Part shown: positions 24,523 through 34,720 of the stretch, piece after piece
Layout of the letters: the number at the start of each line of letters is the position of its first letter
How positions within the stretch are numbered: position 1 is the first letter of the stretch
DNA from: Panopea generosa
Lineage: Eukaryota; Mollusca; Bivalvia; Adapedonta; Hiatellidae
NCBI GenBank assembly: GCA_029582155.1
Contig: CM055909.1
Coordinates: 45,948,218 to 46,012,217 of the forward strand
Direction: 5' to 3'
Length of the DNA: 64,000 nucleotides
Made by a program: the position numbers and the translations under genes
Notes under the pieces: generated by a model
Database searches by the model: none
What the model saw: the letters and a program-made list of their open reading frames with translations, nothing else
Told to the model about the DNA's origin: nothing

Positions 24523-25523
24523 AACAAGAGGGCAAAGATAGCCCTATATCGCTCACCTGACTGACCTTGAGTCACCCAACATAAGTAGATTATATAATAC
24601 ATGTACACTCAAAATTCCAGAAAGACGAGATGGGCAAGTAGTTAGAATTTTGATTTGTTTTGAAGATGTAACAGATGCGTAGAAGAGTTCAAACTTGGTA
24701 GAGGTTCACCCATGGTAAATGTCAGTGAAATTACATCAAAATCAGGTCAGTAGATTCTGACAAGAATGCTTTTGAAGTTTTTACTATAGCTGCTAAGTCT
24801 TTGAACTAAGATAAAAATCCAGTTCCAGCACAAAACTAACCTGTTATGTTTGAGAAAGGTTTCAAACTAAAGCATCAGACTAAACTATTGTGCATTAAAC
24901 AAACCAAAGTTCAAACACAAAAAATATTCCTGTGAGTTTCAAACGTAAGCCTTCCCAAATTCTATCGCTTGAAAGAATCTTTGTCACAGTGCACCACGGC
25001 GTGGTCTAGTGGTAGAGCGTCCGCCTCGCATGCGAAAGGTCGTGGGTTCAATCCCCGGCCGGGTCATACCAAAGACTTTAAAAATGGTACTAGAAGCTTC
25101 CTCGCCTGACGCTCAGCATTAAGAGGAAAGTTCTAGGTGTGGTCAACCATGTGTCAGTATAATGTGACTGGGTGGGGTATCATACCATGTGTCTGCGACA
25201 TGATACTCCAGTGTGACAGCGCTTAGAATACTGTCTCAAGTAGACACCGTCGCGATATGACTGAAAAATTGTTGAAAGCGACGCTAAACACCATACAACA
25301 ACAACTGTAAACTAACCCCACCCACTGGCCGCCATGTTTTTTGACGAATCAAGATGGCTTGAAAAAACTTAGTAGAGGGTCACCCAAGGAACATTTCTGT
25401 GAAATTATATCAAAATTGGCCCAGTGGCTTCAGAGAAGTTGTTAAAAGCTAAAAGTTAACGACAGACAACAGACACCAGGTGATCACAAAAGCTCACCTG
25501 TGAGCCTTTGGCTCAGGTGAGAT
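24523..25523 (+). mobile_element. Hairpin-ended composite repeat, copy 2
   Basis: It begins AACAAGAGGGCAAAGATAGC and ends with the hairpin AGCTCACCTGTGAGCC facing GGCTCAGGTGAG. It follows copy 1 (4276-5578) closely for its first 470 bases, including the nested family-X part up to the CAGTGCAC point. There a SINE takes the place of about 460 bp of copy 1. It has one GCCATGTTTTTTGACG unit at its 3' side where copy 1 has two. Confidence 0.7.
24994..25305 (+). mobile_element. tRNA-derived SINE nested in copy 2
   Basis: The head has GTGGTCTAGTGGTAGAGCG (A-box), CCGCCTCGCATGCG (anticodon arm) and GTGGGTTCAATCCCCGGCC (B-box and T arm). The body has TAATGTGACTGGGTGGGGTA and GTCTGCGACATGATACTCC, and the tail is AGCGACGCTAAACACCATAC then AACAACAAC. 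The tail resembles SINEs known from molluscs. It is the most complete member here: about 75 bp of head and 235 bp of body and tail. Related pieces lie at 29351, 41405 and 42490. Confidence 0.8.
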
Positions 25524-25611
25524 AAAAACATTGATACACCCCCACCCGTCTAAAACATCATGCTTTCTCAAAATCCTCGGGAGAACCCTGGAAGTCAATA
25601 CCATAAAACAT

Positions 25612-26016
25612 TAACTAGACACGTCACAGCAATATGCAGAGCGTGCTCATTAAAGGCAACTGAAATTAACATAATGCCATAATAGTCCTATAAGCTCAAA
25701 ATGAGCACTTTGAAGATGCTAAATGGTTACCGCCTTGTCTGTTTTGACGCAATGCTTGAAAATAGATATAAACATGAAATATAAAATATCAAAAATGTTG
25801 AAATATATACATCTGCTATTAAAAAGCTGCATTGTCGTCAAAAGTATTTGGACTAACTGACATAGATGATCTTCCCAATAGCTCTACTTTACAAAAGTTA
25901 TTCAACATTTTCTGCATGATTGCATCAAATTACCTGCACCGCCGAAACAATTTGCTGACATCACAAAATCGCCTTTATTGAGCATGCTCTGCATTTAGCT
26001 GTGACGTGTCTAGTTA
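25612..26016. mobile_element. MITE, 405 bp, with 45-bp terminal inverted repeats
   Basis: TAACTAGACACGTCACAGCA at 25612 and the reverse complement of the right end, TAACTAGACACGTCACAGCT, match over about 45 bp with few differences. TA stands next to ACTAG on both sides, so a TA target duplication is plausible, as in Tc1/mariner-type MITEs. There is no coding capacity inside. Confidence 0.75.
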
Positions 26017-26431
26017 TATGTTGGATGGGCGGGGTATGAGGGACACTGCATTCCTGTTGAACATTGGGTCTTGGCCTATACAGCTTTTGATACAGCCTAT
26101 TTGTCAGCGGATGAAAACGAAAGTAGTAATTTGACCTTTAATTCGGGCGATTCTCGATAGCATTTTTTTTAAAACAAAATTTAAGGTCTTTTTTTCAATA
26201 TATTGTTTCCTTACATGAATTAAATCATAAGAATCAATTGGGTTAATTGATAAAATGAGTCTAATATGCAGTATAATCAACAAAAATATTATGCATCGCG
26301 AAAACTGGTGACAAAGTTCCTTAGTGTCCTTGTAAGCATCAACTACTTGCATATTAAAACATTTATAACAACAAACAATTTATGTTACAAAGCTTTCGTC
26401 TGAAAAAGAAAAGAGTTTTACTTAAACTTAC
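26017..26431. other. AT-rich DNA, no supported gene
   Basis: One minus-strand frame of 82 codons begins MQVVDAYKDTKEL. It shows no domain and no clear exon borders. Confidence 0.35.
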
Positions 26432-26503
26432 GTTTTCTTTCTTTTCCAAAGCATTTTCTTTCTTTTCCCAGGCACGAGTCTTTTCCTCCAAAAATAAACA
26501 TGT
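26432..26503 (-). CDS. Possible 72-nt coiled-coil exon
   Basis: Between an acceptor (CCCAATGCAG) and an excellent donor (AAAAC then GTAAGT) on the minus strand lies a 24-codon segment. It reads TCLF, then LEEKTRAWEKKENALEKKEN, a charged helix with heptad-like spacing. Length and phase (0-0) fit an internal exon. Against it, the plus strand here is a pyrimidine tract (TTTTCTTTCTTTTCCCAG), so any minus-strand reading will be Lys/Glu-rich by composition alone. No neighbouring exon was found. Confidence 0.2.
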
Positions 26504-26801
26504 CTGCATTGGGTGTTTGGATGCCCTCGGTTTTATTCGTTGAAAATAAATGTCCAAGAAATTGCCATATATGGAGACTTAAAATAGTGTTATATAGAAT
26601 TTTTAGCAAATAATCTTGGCTTTTAAGATGTCCAAAAAATTATCAAAGGCTATAAGCCCCTAGTATATTTTTCACCAATAAATCTGTCCTGGACCAACAT
26701 TTTAGCACTTAAACGCAGACGGACAAGAATTAGAACTTAGTCCTTACGCTTTTTGTATGAGTGACAATAAACCAGTCAAAACAATTAAATGTTATACACT
26801 G

Positions 26802-28778
26802 TATGATGCCTACTGTACTCGGTTTGTCTCAAGATCACTTATCTCTCACCACTGGGGCTATGATGCCTTCTGTGCCCGGTTCTCTGTGGTCCAAGGCATT
26901 GTCTCAAGATCACTTATCTTTCGCCACTGTGGCTATGATGCTTTCTGTGCCCGGTTCTCTGTGATCCAACGCATTGTCTCAAGATCACTTATCTCTCACC
27001 ACTGGGGCTATGATGCCTTCTGTGCCCGGTTCTCTGTGGTCCAAGGCATTGTCTCAAAATCACTTATCTCTCGCCACTTGGGCTATGATTCCTTCCGTGC
27101 CCGGTTCTCTGTGGTCCAAGGCATTGTCTCAAGATCACTTACCTCTCTCCACTGGGGCTATGATGCCTTCTGTGCTCGGTTCTCTGTGGTCCAAGGCATT
27201 GTCTCAAGATCACTTATCTCTCACCACTGGGGCTATGATGTCTTCTGTGCTCGGTTCTCGTTGGCCCAAGGCGTTGCCTCAAGATCACTTACCGTATCTC
27301 TCACCACTTTAGCTATGATGCTTTCTGTGCCCGGTTCTCTGTGATCCAAGGCATTGTCTAAAGATCACTTATCTCTCACCACTGGGGCTATCATGCCTTC
27401 TGTGTTTGGTTCTCTGTGGTCCAAGGCATTGTCTCAAGATCACTTACTGTATCTCTCACCACTTGGGCTATGATGCCTTCTGTGCTCGGTTCTCTGTGGT
27501 CCAAGGCATTGTCTCAAGATATCTTATCTCTCGCCACTGGGGCTATGATGCCTACTTTGCCCTGTTCTCTGTGGTCCAAGACATTGTCTCAAGATCACTT
27601 ATCTCTCACCACTGGGGCTATGATGCCTTCTGTGCCCGGTTCTCTGTGGTCCAAGGCATTGTCTCAAGATCACTTATCTCTCATCACTGGGGCTATGATG
27701 CCTTCTGTGCCCGGTTCTCTGTGGTCCAAGGCATTGTCTCAAGATCACTTATCTCTCACCACTGGGGCTATGATGCCTTCTGTGTACAGTTCTCTGTGGT
27801 CCAAGGCATTGTCTCAAGATCACTTATCTCTCACCACTGGGGTTATGCCTTCTGTGCCCGGTTCTCTGTGGTCCAAGGCATTGTCTCAAAATCACTTATC
27901 TCTCATAACTGGGGCTATGATGCCTTCTGTGTCCGGTTCTCTGTAGTCCAAGGCATTGTCTCAAAATCACTTATCTCTCATCACTGGGGCTATGATGCCT
28001 TCTGTGCCCGGTTCTCTGTGGTCCAAGGCATTGTCTCAAGATCAGTTATCTCTCACCACTGGTGCTATGATGCATTCTGTGTACAGTTCTCTGTGATCCA
28101 AGGCATTGTCTCAAGATCACTTATCTCTCGCCAATGGGACTATGATGCCTTGTTTGCTTGGTTCTCTGTCGTCCAAGGCATTGTCTAAAGATCACTTATC
28201 TCTCACCACTGGGGCTATGATGCCTTCTGTGTTTGGTTCTCTGTGGTCCAAGGCATTGTCTCAAGATCACTTACCGTATCTCTCACCACTTGGGCTATGA
28301 TGCCTTCTGTGCTCGGTTCTCTGTGGTCCAAGGCCTTGTCTCAAGATATTTTATCTCTCGCCACTGGGGCTATGTTGCCTACTTTGCCCTGTTCTCTGTG
28401 GTCCAAGGCATTGTCTCAAGATCACTTATCTCTCACCACTGGGGCTATGATGCCTTCTGTGTACAGTTCTCTGTGGTCCAAGGCATTGTCTCAAGATCAC
28501 TTATCTCTCACCACTGGTGCTATGATGCCTTCTGTGCCCGGTTCTCTGTGGTCCAAGGCATTGTCTCAAGATCACTTATCACTCACCACTGGGGCTATGA
28601 TGCCTTCTGTGTACAGTTCTCTGTGGTCCAAGGCATTGTCTCAAGATCATTTATCTCTCGCCAATGGGACTATGATGCCTTGTTTGCTCGGTTCTCTGTC
28701 GTCCAAGGCATTGTCTCAAGATCACTTATCTCTCACCACTGGGGCTATGATGCCTTCTGTGCTCGGTTCTCTGTGGTT
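26802..28778. repeat. 75-bp satellite-like array, about 26 units
   Basis: The unit is TCTCTGTGGTCCAAGGCATT, then GTCTCAAGATCACTTATCTC, then TCACCACTGGGGCTATGATG, then CCTTCTGTGCCCGGT. The plus strand encodes 25-residue units (FSVVQGIVSRSLISHHWGYD, then AFCAR) in frames of 195-260 codons, because 75 is a multiple of three. Variants with an inserted GTATCTC occur near 27290, 27448 and 28272. A stretch of about 240 bp at 27380-27620 recurs at 28190-28430, showing duplication inside the array. No start context, signal peptide or flanking exon supports a gene. Confidence 0.9.
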
Positions 28779-28929
28779 GGCTGTACCAGGTTTAAACTTC
28801 CAAGCGACAAATTTAGCTACTGACTGTTGACAGAAGTGACCCCTGTTGTCATTTATTCAGTATTTATGAAATGTATTCATTAGAAATATGATAAGTATTA
28901 ATTGTTTAAAACTTTAGCCTGTGTGATTC

Positions 28930-29015
28930 CGGCTTAGAATAGTATCACTGTCGATCTCTGCAGAGGGGTATGAATCCTCCGAATGGGTGTCATGTTCATT
29001 TAATTATTTTATGTC
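28930..29015 (+). repeat. Interspersed repeat fragment, partner at 1-90
   Basis: CTCTGCAGAGGGGTATGAAT and GAATGGGTGTCATG match the inverted copy at the start of the window. Confidence 0.55.
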
Positions 29016-29229
29016 ATGTTCACTATTGTGGTTAAATTATCAACCCCTGTGTGGTTCTAGGGAACCATGAGTGATGGCAAGAATAGGATCAATGTGGCTT
29101 ATGCATGTTGTAAGAATCGACAAATTGAGTAATACGACAGAATTTGCTGAAACTTTGCAGTTCTAGGTTTATTATGCACATTCATTTGTTGATGTATATT
29201 TTTTAATCTGTATGTTTATTTGTTGTTTT

Positions 29230-29320
29230 TGTACATGTAGTGTGAAGCTGGAATCTTTCACCCTGTTGGCGTCGGATAACCTACAATGTGTTGGTACGCC
29301 GTAAAACCCCTTTTCATTCT
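29230..29320 (+). repeat. Dispersed repeat fragment, partner at 33800-33890
   Basis: GTGAAGCTGGAATCTTTCAC, TGTGTTGGTACGCCGTAAAA and CCCC here parallel GTGAGCCTGAAATCTTC, ATGTGTTGGATTACCATAAA and CTCCC at 33807-33880. It is probably the 3' part of a SINE or similar element. Confidence 0.45.
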
Positions 29321-29350
29321 TGTTTAAAACCTCATTTCATTAGTCTTAGA

Positions 29351-29465
29351 CCACGGCGATGGTCTAGTGGTAGAGCGTCTATCCTGGCCAAATCGTAACA
29401 AAGATGTGAAAAACCAGCTTGGTGCTCAGCATTGAGACAATAGTTCTAGGTCTTGTCAAAACGTC
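29351..29465 (+). mobile_element. SINE fragment, same family as 24994-25305
   Basis: CCACGGCGATGGTCTAGTGG then TAGAGCGTC matches the head of the nested SINE. The anticodon and B-box parts are deleted and the body resumes at TCAGCATTGAGACAATAGTT CTAGG (bases split here by a space). Confidence 0.6.
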
Positions 29466-29836
29466 AACTCCGGATGTCAAAGGGTCAAGTCCTACTTGGT
29501 CCTTAACATTTTGTGAGAAAGTTTGCAAAAGAATGGCGATTCTACTAGGATTAATCCCTGGTGCTCATACAACAGTAAAACTGGAAATGCCATGTGCGTT
29601 GAACTCGTGATTTTGAGGAGCAGGAAAAATTGATTATTTAAAAACAAATTGATGATTATTATTCTAGTTGAGACACTAAAAATGGTGCTATGCAACTCCA
29701 TATATCAAACTGAATATAAGATTATCAACAAACTAAGGAATGCCTTTAAACCCAATAAATGTGACCTTAATTGATATTTGACTGCACTGGTATTCATTGT
29801 TTATACATGTATAAACTATATTTAGTTAATTTTCGC

Positions 29837-30098
29837 TGTATCCAGTTGGCTCAGTCGGTAGCGTATCTTGACTATCAATCCAGGAGTCTCAAGTTCGATC
29901 CCTCATTTGACCACATTTTCCGTGATACTTGATATAGAACATACATTGTCATTCATCTCTCACTGCTGGTTGAAGAGGGAAAGTTACCAGTTACTTGTGA
30001 AAATGGATGTACTCGAGTATCGGTCAACATTCCAGGATCCAAGGAAAGACTGGGGATGTTAACTGGTCGTCTATTAACTCTCGATAGCATAAAAAACT
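29837..30098 (+). mobile_element. Diverged copy of the SINE found in the large satellite
   Basis: TTGGCTCAGTCGGTAGCGTA, GACTATCAATCCAGGAG and AAGTTCGATCC match the head of the six SINE copies at 51265-62500. The body (CTCTCACTGCTGG, AGTTACTTGTG, CTCGAGTAT, GATAGCATAAAAA) is also shared. The divergence is far larger than among the satellite copies, so this is an older, independent insertion of the same family. Confidence 0.65.
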
Positions 30099-30559
30099 TC
30101 TGGCTCAATATCAACAAAACATTGTAACTCAAGTATGCAATCAACCTTGGATTTTAAACCTGCTTCGACAGAAGACCTATTAATAGTAGACTTTGTGGTA
30201 CTTGTATTATTATTAAGTTGTTCTTTAATGAATATCAACATAATAATGAATATTATCATCAAGACGCTCTAAAGACAGGCGTTTTAATCAAAAGAGCAGA
30301 CTAATCTCTACCAAACTAATATTGTAACTTGAAAATTGAATTCCAGCTTGAAAGCATAGTTAAGTTGGGATGTTTTGTGAAAACAGCTCGTTATGGCAAC
30401 ATGATGATTATCTCAACTGTGTTGCATTCAACACTTTATCAGTGTATTTAAATGTTGTGTTCCGTTTTACCTCCCAAAAAACCCAGTCCGGCACTCAATA
30501 TTTCAATGTTACATTTTTCCTTATCTGTACAATATAAACAAGGTCCCATATGTTGTTTT

Positions 30560-30755
30560 TTAAGATCCTCCATGACTGAATAATTTGATGTTTTCTCTCT
30601 TACCGCTCACCACTGATGTTGTGGGTTTAAGCCCAGTTTCATCAAAAATATTAATGACAGCTTTTCCAGTTACTCATAGAAGGACGTTGTTTCTATCCAT
30701 ATTCAGTTGAAGATTTTCTTCCGCCAATAAAACGGCTTCAGTATATAACCTGGGG
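30560..30755 (+). mobile_element. Leu-type SINE fragment (plus strand)
   Basis: CTCCATGACTGAATAAT, then CTCACCACTGATGTTGTGGG, TTTAAGCCC (B-box remnant), and the body CCAGTTACTCATAGAAGG and TCCGCCAATAAAACGG. It lacks the final GTTGAAAATGG segment. Confidence 0.5.
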
Positions 30756-30761
30756 TCGTAT

Positions 30762-30973
30762 TCACCAACCATTCTTAAGAATATTGAACTCAATTTTGAA
30801 AAACACATTTAGAGACCCATTTTTTTGTCAAATATTTCAAACATGTAGAGACATCTAATTTATGGTAAAATAAACTTACATTTATCCTACCTGTCATGGC
30901 AAACCAGATATCTAAGATTGAAATTTGGATTTTCAAACTCAAGTCTTAAGAATATTCTCAAGAATGGTTGGCA
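30762..30973. mobile_element. MITE-like element, about 210 bp
   Basis: CACCAACCATTCTTAAGAAT at the left pairs with ATTCTCAAGAATGGTTGGC at the right. The arms continue through ATTGAACTCAATTTTGAAA and TTTCAAACTCAAGTCTT. About 130 bp of AT-rich DNA lie between. No open frame. Confidence 0.55.
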
Positions 30974-31401
30974 TACATGCATGTTGAAAAAGGTATTACT
31001 TGTTAACCCCATTAAACAATACACAGTTTTATCCGGCATTGGTTATTATAAGGTAGTTCAAATAAATGGACATAAAATTGTAAAAATGAGAGTTTATGCA
31101 TATTTCATTTATATATTTAAAAACAAAAACAACAGCAAACACAAGTAATACAACAAATTCGAGCAAAATGTTTCGGCAATCAGCTTTTATAATACGAGTC
31201 CCACTCAACAAGTTTCATCAGAAAATGTATAGATCTATATCAGAGCAAGAGCAAAGATAAATATCACTTGATCACCGTTGTCGAGATGAAACACAGCACG
31301 GCACACTGCTTTGGTCAGTCATTTGAGAAATGTGCAATAACATACACCGCATCTTCTCCCTCCTTTATAACACATGTTAACGGCTTGAACCCAGCTTCCT
31401 T

Positions 31402-31581
31402 TCAACAGAGAGATAAAGTAATATGTACTGGGTACATGGCATACAGATATTCCTGTGTCCAGGTTGAGTGAATTTTATTTCTAAACGTGATGGTTCCATA
31501 TAATGTGCGATATGTGGGAATTCCAGTGGTGGCCACAGCGGATGAGTCCAGGTTGTAGTCAAAGGTATTACAGGCATTGGA
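31402..31581 (-). CDS. Exon-like open frame of an unknown protein
   Basis: A strong minus-strand acceptor (TATAATTTTCCACAG) is followed by a frame of 59 codons: SNACNTFDYNLDSSAVATTG, then IPTYRTLYGTITFRNKI, then HSTWTQEYLYAMYP, ending at a stop at 31404. A weak donor (CCCAG then TACAT, or CCAT then GTACCC) would end the exon near 31425. The residue mix (Thr, Tyr, Asn, one Cys pair possible) looks like an extracellular domain. The family is not recognised. It lies on the same strand as, and downstream of, the TSP1 relics, so it might be part of the same former gene. That is only an inference. Confidence 0.35.
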   Translation of the reverse strand, partial: SNACNTFDYNLDSSAVATTGIPTYRTLYGTITFRNKIHSTWTQEYLYAMYPVHITLSLC

Positions 31582-32195
31582 GCTGTGGAAAATTATAAAA
31601 CTATAAATATACATATGACTACTTTTGAACATTAATATGGAGATTCAATCGATACAATATTACGACACATCATAAAACTTCCGTGGAGTTCAGATCAGAC
31701 GGTAATGGGTTCAATCCCCACTACAACCATGATGCATGCATTAGTCAATCTCCTGCTGGTTACTTTGAGTGTGAATTATGTAAGTATATATATTAGTTTT
31801 AATTAATCAATCAAGTGCATATAATCTTCAAACTGTGCAATACAAAAATGTGATTGAATCTGCCTGGTAAATCAATAATGAAAAATCCCAGGTTGTTGGT
31901 TCGAGTTCGACGTTACTTAAGGATGACAGTTTTATTCAAATTCAGATTGGGTCTTCCTCCACCAATATAACACAACACCATATATATATAACCTGTAATG
32001 CATTGGAATGATGTTACGAAACAAATAACCTCAACTGACCATATGTCGTGTATGTGATGATGAACAGATTGGAAAACAGATACACATATGCTGCTATAGT
32101 TTTTGTTTGAATCCTTTTTACTTGTTACTCATGCAATTTGTATACCATGTATACAGTTTTAGTTAATTTTGTTGTTTTAATAATAATGTTTTAAC
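31582..32195. other. SINE-like scraps, no gene
   Basis: Plus-strand B-box-like GGGTTCAATCCCC (31707) and GTTGGTTCGAGTTCG (about 31895), followed by TCTTCCTCCACCAATATAAC, suggest two degraded SINE copies. Confidence 0.35.
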
Positions 32196-32350
32196 ACCAT
32201 TTCCAACAAAATACAGGTTATATAATGGCATATCCAGGTTAGTGGAGGAAGACTTCAGAATGAACCCAAGTCGTAACTGCCGTCTTTACGCAAGGTACTG
32301 GCAAACTTGAACCCACAACTAAGCAGTGAGAGTTAACTAGTCATGCAGGA
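32196..32350 (-). mobile_element. Leu-type SINE copy (minus strand)
   Basis: It has CACCATTTCCAACA, GGCATATCCAGGTTAGTGGA, GGAAGACTTCAGAATGAACC and AGCAGTGAGAGTTAACTAGT, in the order of the copy at 11034-11275. Confidence 0.55.
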
Positions 32351-33403
32351 TACAAGAAACATTATTTTGTGCCGGATGTACAAATACATAACACTAGCTG
32401 TAAAGCTATTTGCCACCATTAGCCAACACGTAAGAATGAAAGCTAGTAAAGCCATGGCTTATCCGCAAGTAACTGACAAACTTTATCACAAAGATTTTTA
32501 ACACCACGACCTCAGCGGTGACATATATTGTCCATTAAACTGTATACCGTGAATAAAGTTTAAACTATATCATTTGTATACTTTTACATACATATACACA
32601 TACTTATACATGGTATATAATCATTAACATAACTTTATTCAAACACAAGTCTCTCCCAAACAGTGATAAGACAGGATCGTGCAGATTTTGGCACGTGACA
32701 AAATCCTATGCGGCTCGTTTTAAACATCTATTCAAGGTTGCCCAAAGATATCCATCTACCGTCTATAAGATATTGTGAAATTTAAAGGTAGCTTAAGGTA
32801 TGTTTAAGTATAAACAATTTTTGCTTTTGTAGTGAAAATCGGTTGAGTAACAAATCTTGCAGCAAAAGTCCAATAGGTAAAACCAATGCAAAATGTTGCC
32901 AAATCAACAAACATTTTTATACTTGTGTATTTTGCAAATTAAACGTTATGAATTTATGGTATATGTGAAACATTGCGATTAATATTTTTTATATTATTTC
33001 TTAATATAGGCAATTAATACGTATAACCAGTGACTTGATTATACTTGTCGATAAGTCACTGGTATAACACCAAAGTTTTAGCTCTTTTATACATTTTATT
33101 CACCAATCCTTTGCATTGAAATTTTCCCAAAGACTTCAACTGAAACATAAAGTACATCAAAACGTTTTGACTCCATACATTGTAGTCATTACAATTCCAA
33201 ACTAGTGCATTGATCAGTTATAGTCTTTTAGTCATCAGCTTTAATATTTCTTTTTAACTTATTTAAAAAAATGTACTCAATTAAGATACTGGCAAATCTT
33301 TGGTGTGTATTCATGAATTTTTTATTGATTTTATTTTGATTACCTATAATTTAGTTTGTACATGGAGAGAGACTTTTTTTTAGTTGAACATTTAATCTAT
33401 CAC
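32351..33403. other. AT-rich DNA, no supported gene
   Basis: It contains another SINE scrap near 32455-32530. The rest shows no repeat or coding feature that I can support. Confidence 0.35.
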
Positions 33404-33582
33404 CTTGCAATCCAACTGGATACAGCTGCTAACCACAGATATTTGTTTCATGCATTAGTCCTTGGCAATCAGTTAACTTCATAGGAGTGGCGGTGGCATT
33501 GGCAAAGCATGACGCATATTATCGAACCCGAATACATGTTACGTTACACGCTGTGGAAGATGACCAGTAAACCGACCAATTA
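33404..33582 (-). pseudogene. Thrombospondin type-1 domain exon relic, copy 1
   Basis: It is bounded by an acceptor (CACAGTTTCAG) and a donor (TTGCAAG then GTGATA). The minus-strand frame gives WSSSTACNVTC, then RVR, stop, YASCF, then TDCQGLMHETNICG, stop, QLYPV. The W..W, C.VTC, R.R and DC.G......C pattern is that of TSP1 domains, which act in extracellular matrix and adhesion proteins. Two in-frame stops (TAA after RVR, TAG after ICG) and a one-base loss near the start show it is not functional. Length is 179 nt; a 180-nt phase 1-1 ancestor, usual for TSP1 exons, is inferred. Confidence 0.65.
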
Positions 33583-33799
33583 CTGAAACTGTGAAAACTT
33601 GATCACTCAAAAAATGGAATATTTCCTTTTGCAAAGCATACACATTGTATAAAACACTGCTAGGTAATGCATGTTTATCAGTAAAGTGTAATTATCTAAA
33701 TAAAGACAAATTTGTTGTACGTTGATGCAGTCACTCTTGACTATTAAGCAACCTATCATTGTGTGGACGTTTCCTTTCAAATGTTTTAATTTTGGTTTT

Positions 33800-33890
33800 G
33801 GTCCAGAAGAGTGAGCCTGAAATCTTCTTTCCTGTTTGCACCATCAAACCGCTATGTGTTGGATTACCATAAACTCCCAATCTATTCATT
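33800..33890 (+). repeat. Dispersed repeat fragment, partner at 29230-29320
   Basis: GTGAGCCTGAAATCTTC, then ATGTGTTGGATTACCATAAA. It lies between the two duplicated TSP1 exon relics. Confidence 0.4.
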
Positions 33891-33974
33891 TAACAATACC
33901 TCTTGGATGTTATAAACATTTTATTTTTAATTTGAAAATGTTTAAAATTTAATATTCATATATTAATTAATCAC

Positions 33975-34153
33975 CTTGCACTCTGACTGGATACGGCTGC
34001 TTACCACAGATATTTGTTTCATGCATTAGTCCTGGGCAGTCCATCAACTTCCAACGTGACCATCAGGTGAAGCATTGTATTATCGGACCCGACTACCAGC
34101 GCCACATGTTACGTTACACGCTGTCCAAGATGACCACTAGGTCCAACCAATAA
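33975..34153 (-). pseudogene. Thrombospondin type-1 domain exon relic, copy 2
   Basis: It has the same length (179 nt) and borders (acceptor AATTTCAG, donor TGCAAG then GTGATT) as copy 1. The frame reads GWT, stop, WSSWTACNVTCGAGSRVR, stop. The C-terminal part DCPGLMHETNICGKQPYPV is in another frame. The N-terminal motif is closer to TSP1 consensus than in copy 1. The shared stop after RVR suggests that the exon had already decayed before it was duplicated, about 570 bp apart. Entry and exit phase are 1, as in TSP1 genes. Confidence 0.65.
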
Positions 34154-34720
34154 CTGAAATTGTGATACTTATATCAATCAAGTTTTCAGATGTTTACAGA
34201 TTCTTAGGATTTTATTTAAGTTCACTTTTTTTGTTACTTACTGAACCCAATAAAATTATATACTTTGACACAATGTTTTATTTCCTATTCTTGAGAATCT
34301 TTCGAGTTCATATAGTCCGAAACTGAAATATTTATTTTTTGCTAAGCATACACATTGTATAAACATAACTAGGGAATTCAAGTGATTAGATTCTTGTTTA
34401 ACAACCTACATTGTTCGACTCGCTCGGCTTTTTCATAACATGAGAGGTTAATTATTATATTGCATCCAGTTTTATTGGTTTATTGGCGGATGAAGATCTC
34501 CTATTCAAATGAATCCGAATATACCCATCATCCTTCCACTACAGTCTGTGTTTGTTTATTCACGAATTGTTATAAACATATTATTGACCGATACAGGTAG
34601 GACATGTTTATGTACTCAATTATAAATTAGTTGCATAAAAAACAATAATTACCCACTTTATTGTGCAATAAGGACCATATACAAATATCGACCAGCTTTG
34701 AATAGATTATAGTAACTGGC
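34154..34720. other. AT-rich DNA with SINE scraps
   Basis: GGATGAAGATCTCCTATTCA near 34490 resembles the middle of the Leu-type SINE on the minus strand. No gene was found. Confidence 0.35.

Larger units (their letters stand above)
21692..25590 (+). mobile_element. hAT-like element, ends B; internally rearranged
   Basis: The left end CAGGGTTCCCCCCAGGATTT (21692) matches the inverted right end CAGGGTTCTCCCGAGGATTT (minus strand, ending 25590), and the similarity extends over 35 bp including GCATG. Between them lie another hAT-like end at 23939, a duplicated AT-rich segment, a short frame that could be a transposase first exon (24219), the hairpin-ended repeat with its SINE, and little else. 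The direct repeat ATCTG borders 21692 and 23939 (21687-21691 and 23940-23944), so a shorter element 21692-23939 is also possible. Pairing is unresolved. Confidence 0.4.

Noticed and set aside
27406-28830. 195-260 codon frames with FSVVQGIVSRSLISHHWGYD units
   Set aside because: A 75-bp tandem repeat keeps several frames open. There is no independent evidence for translation.
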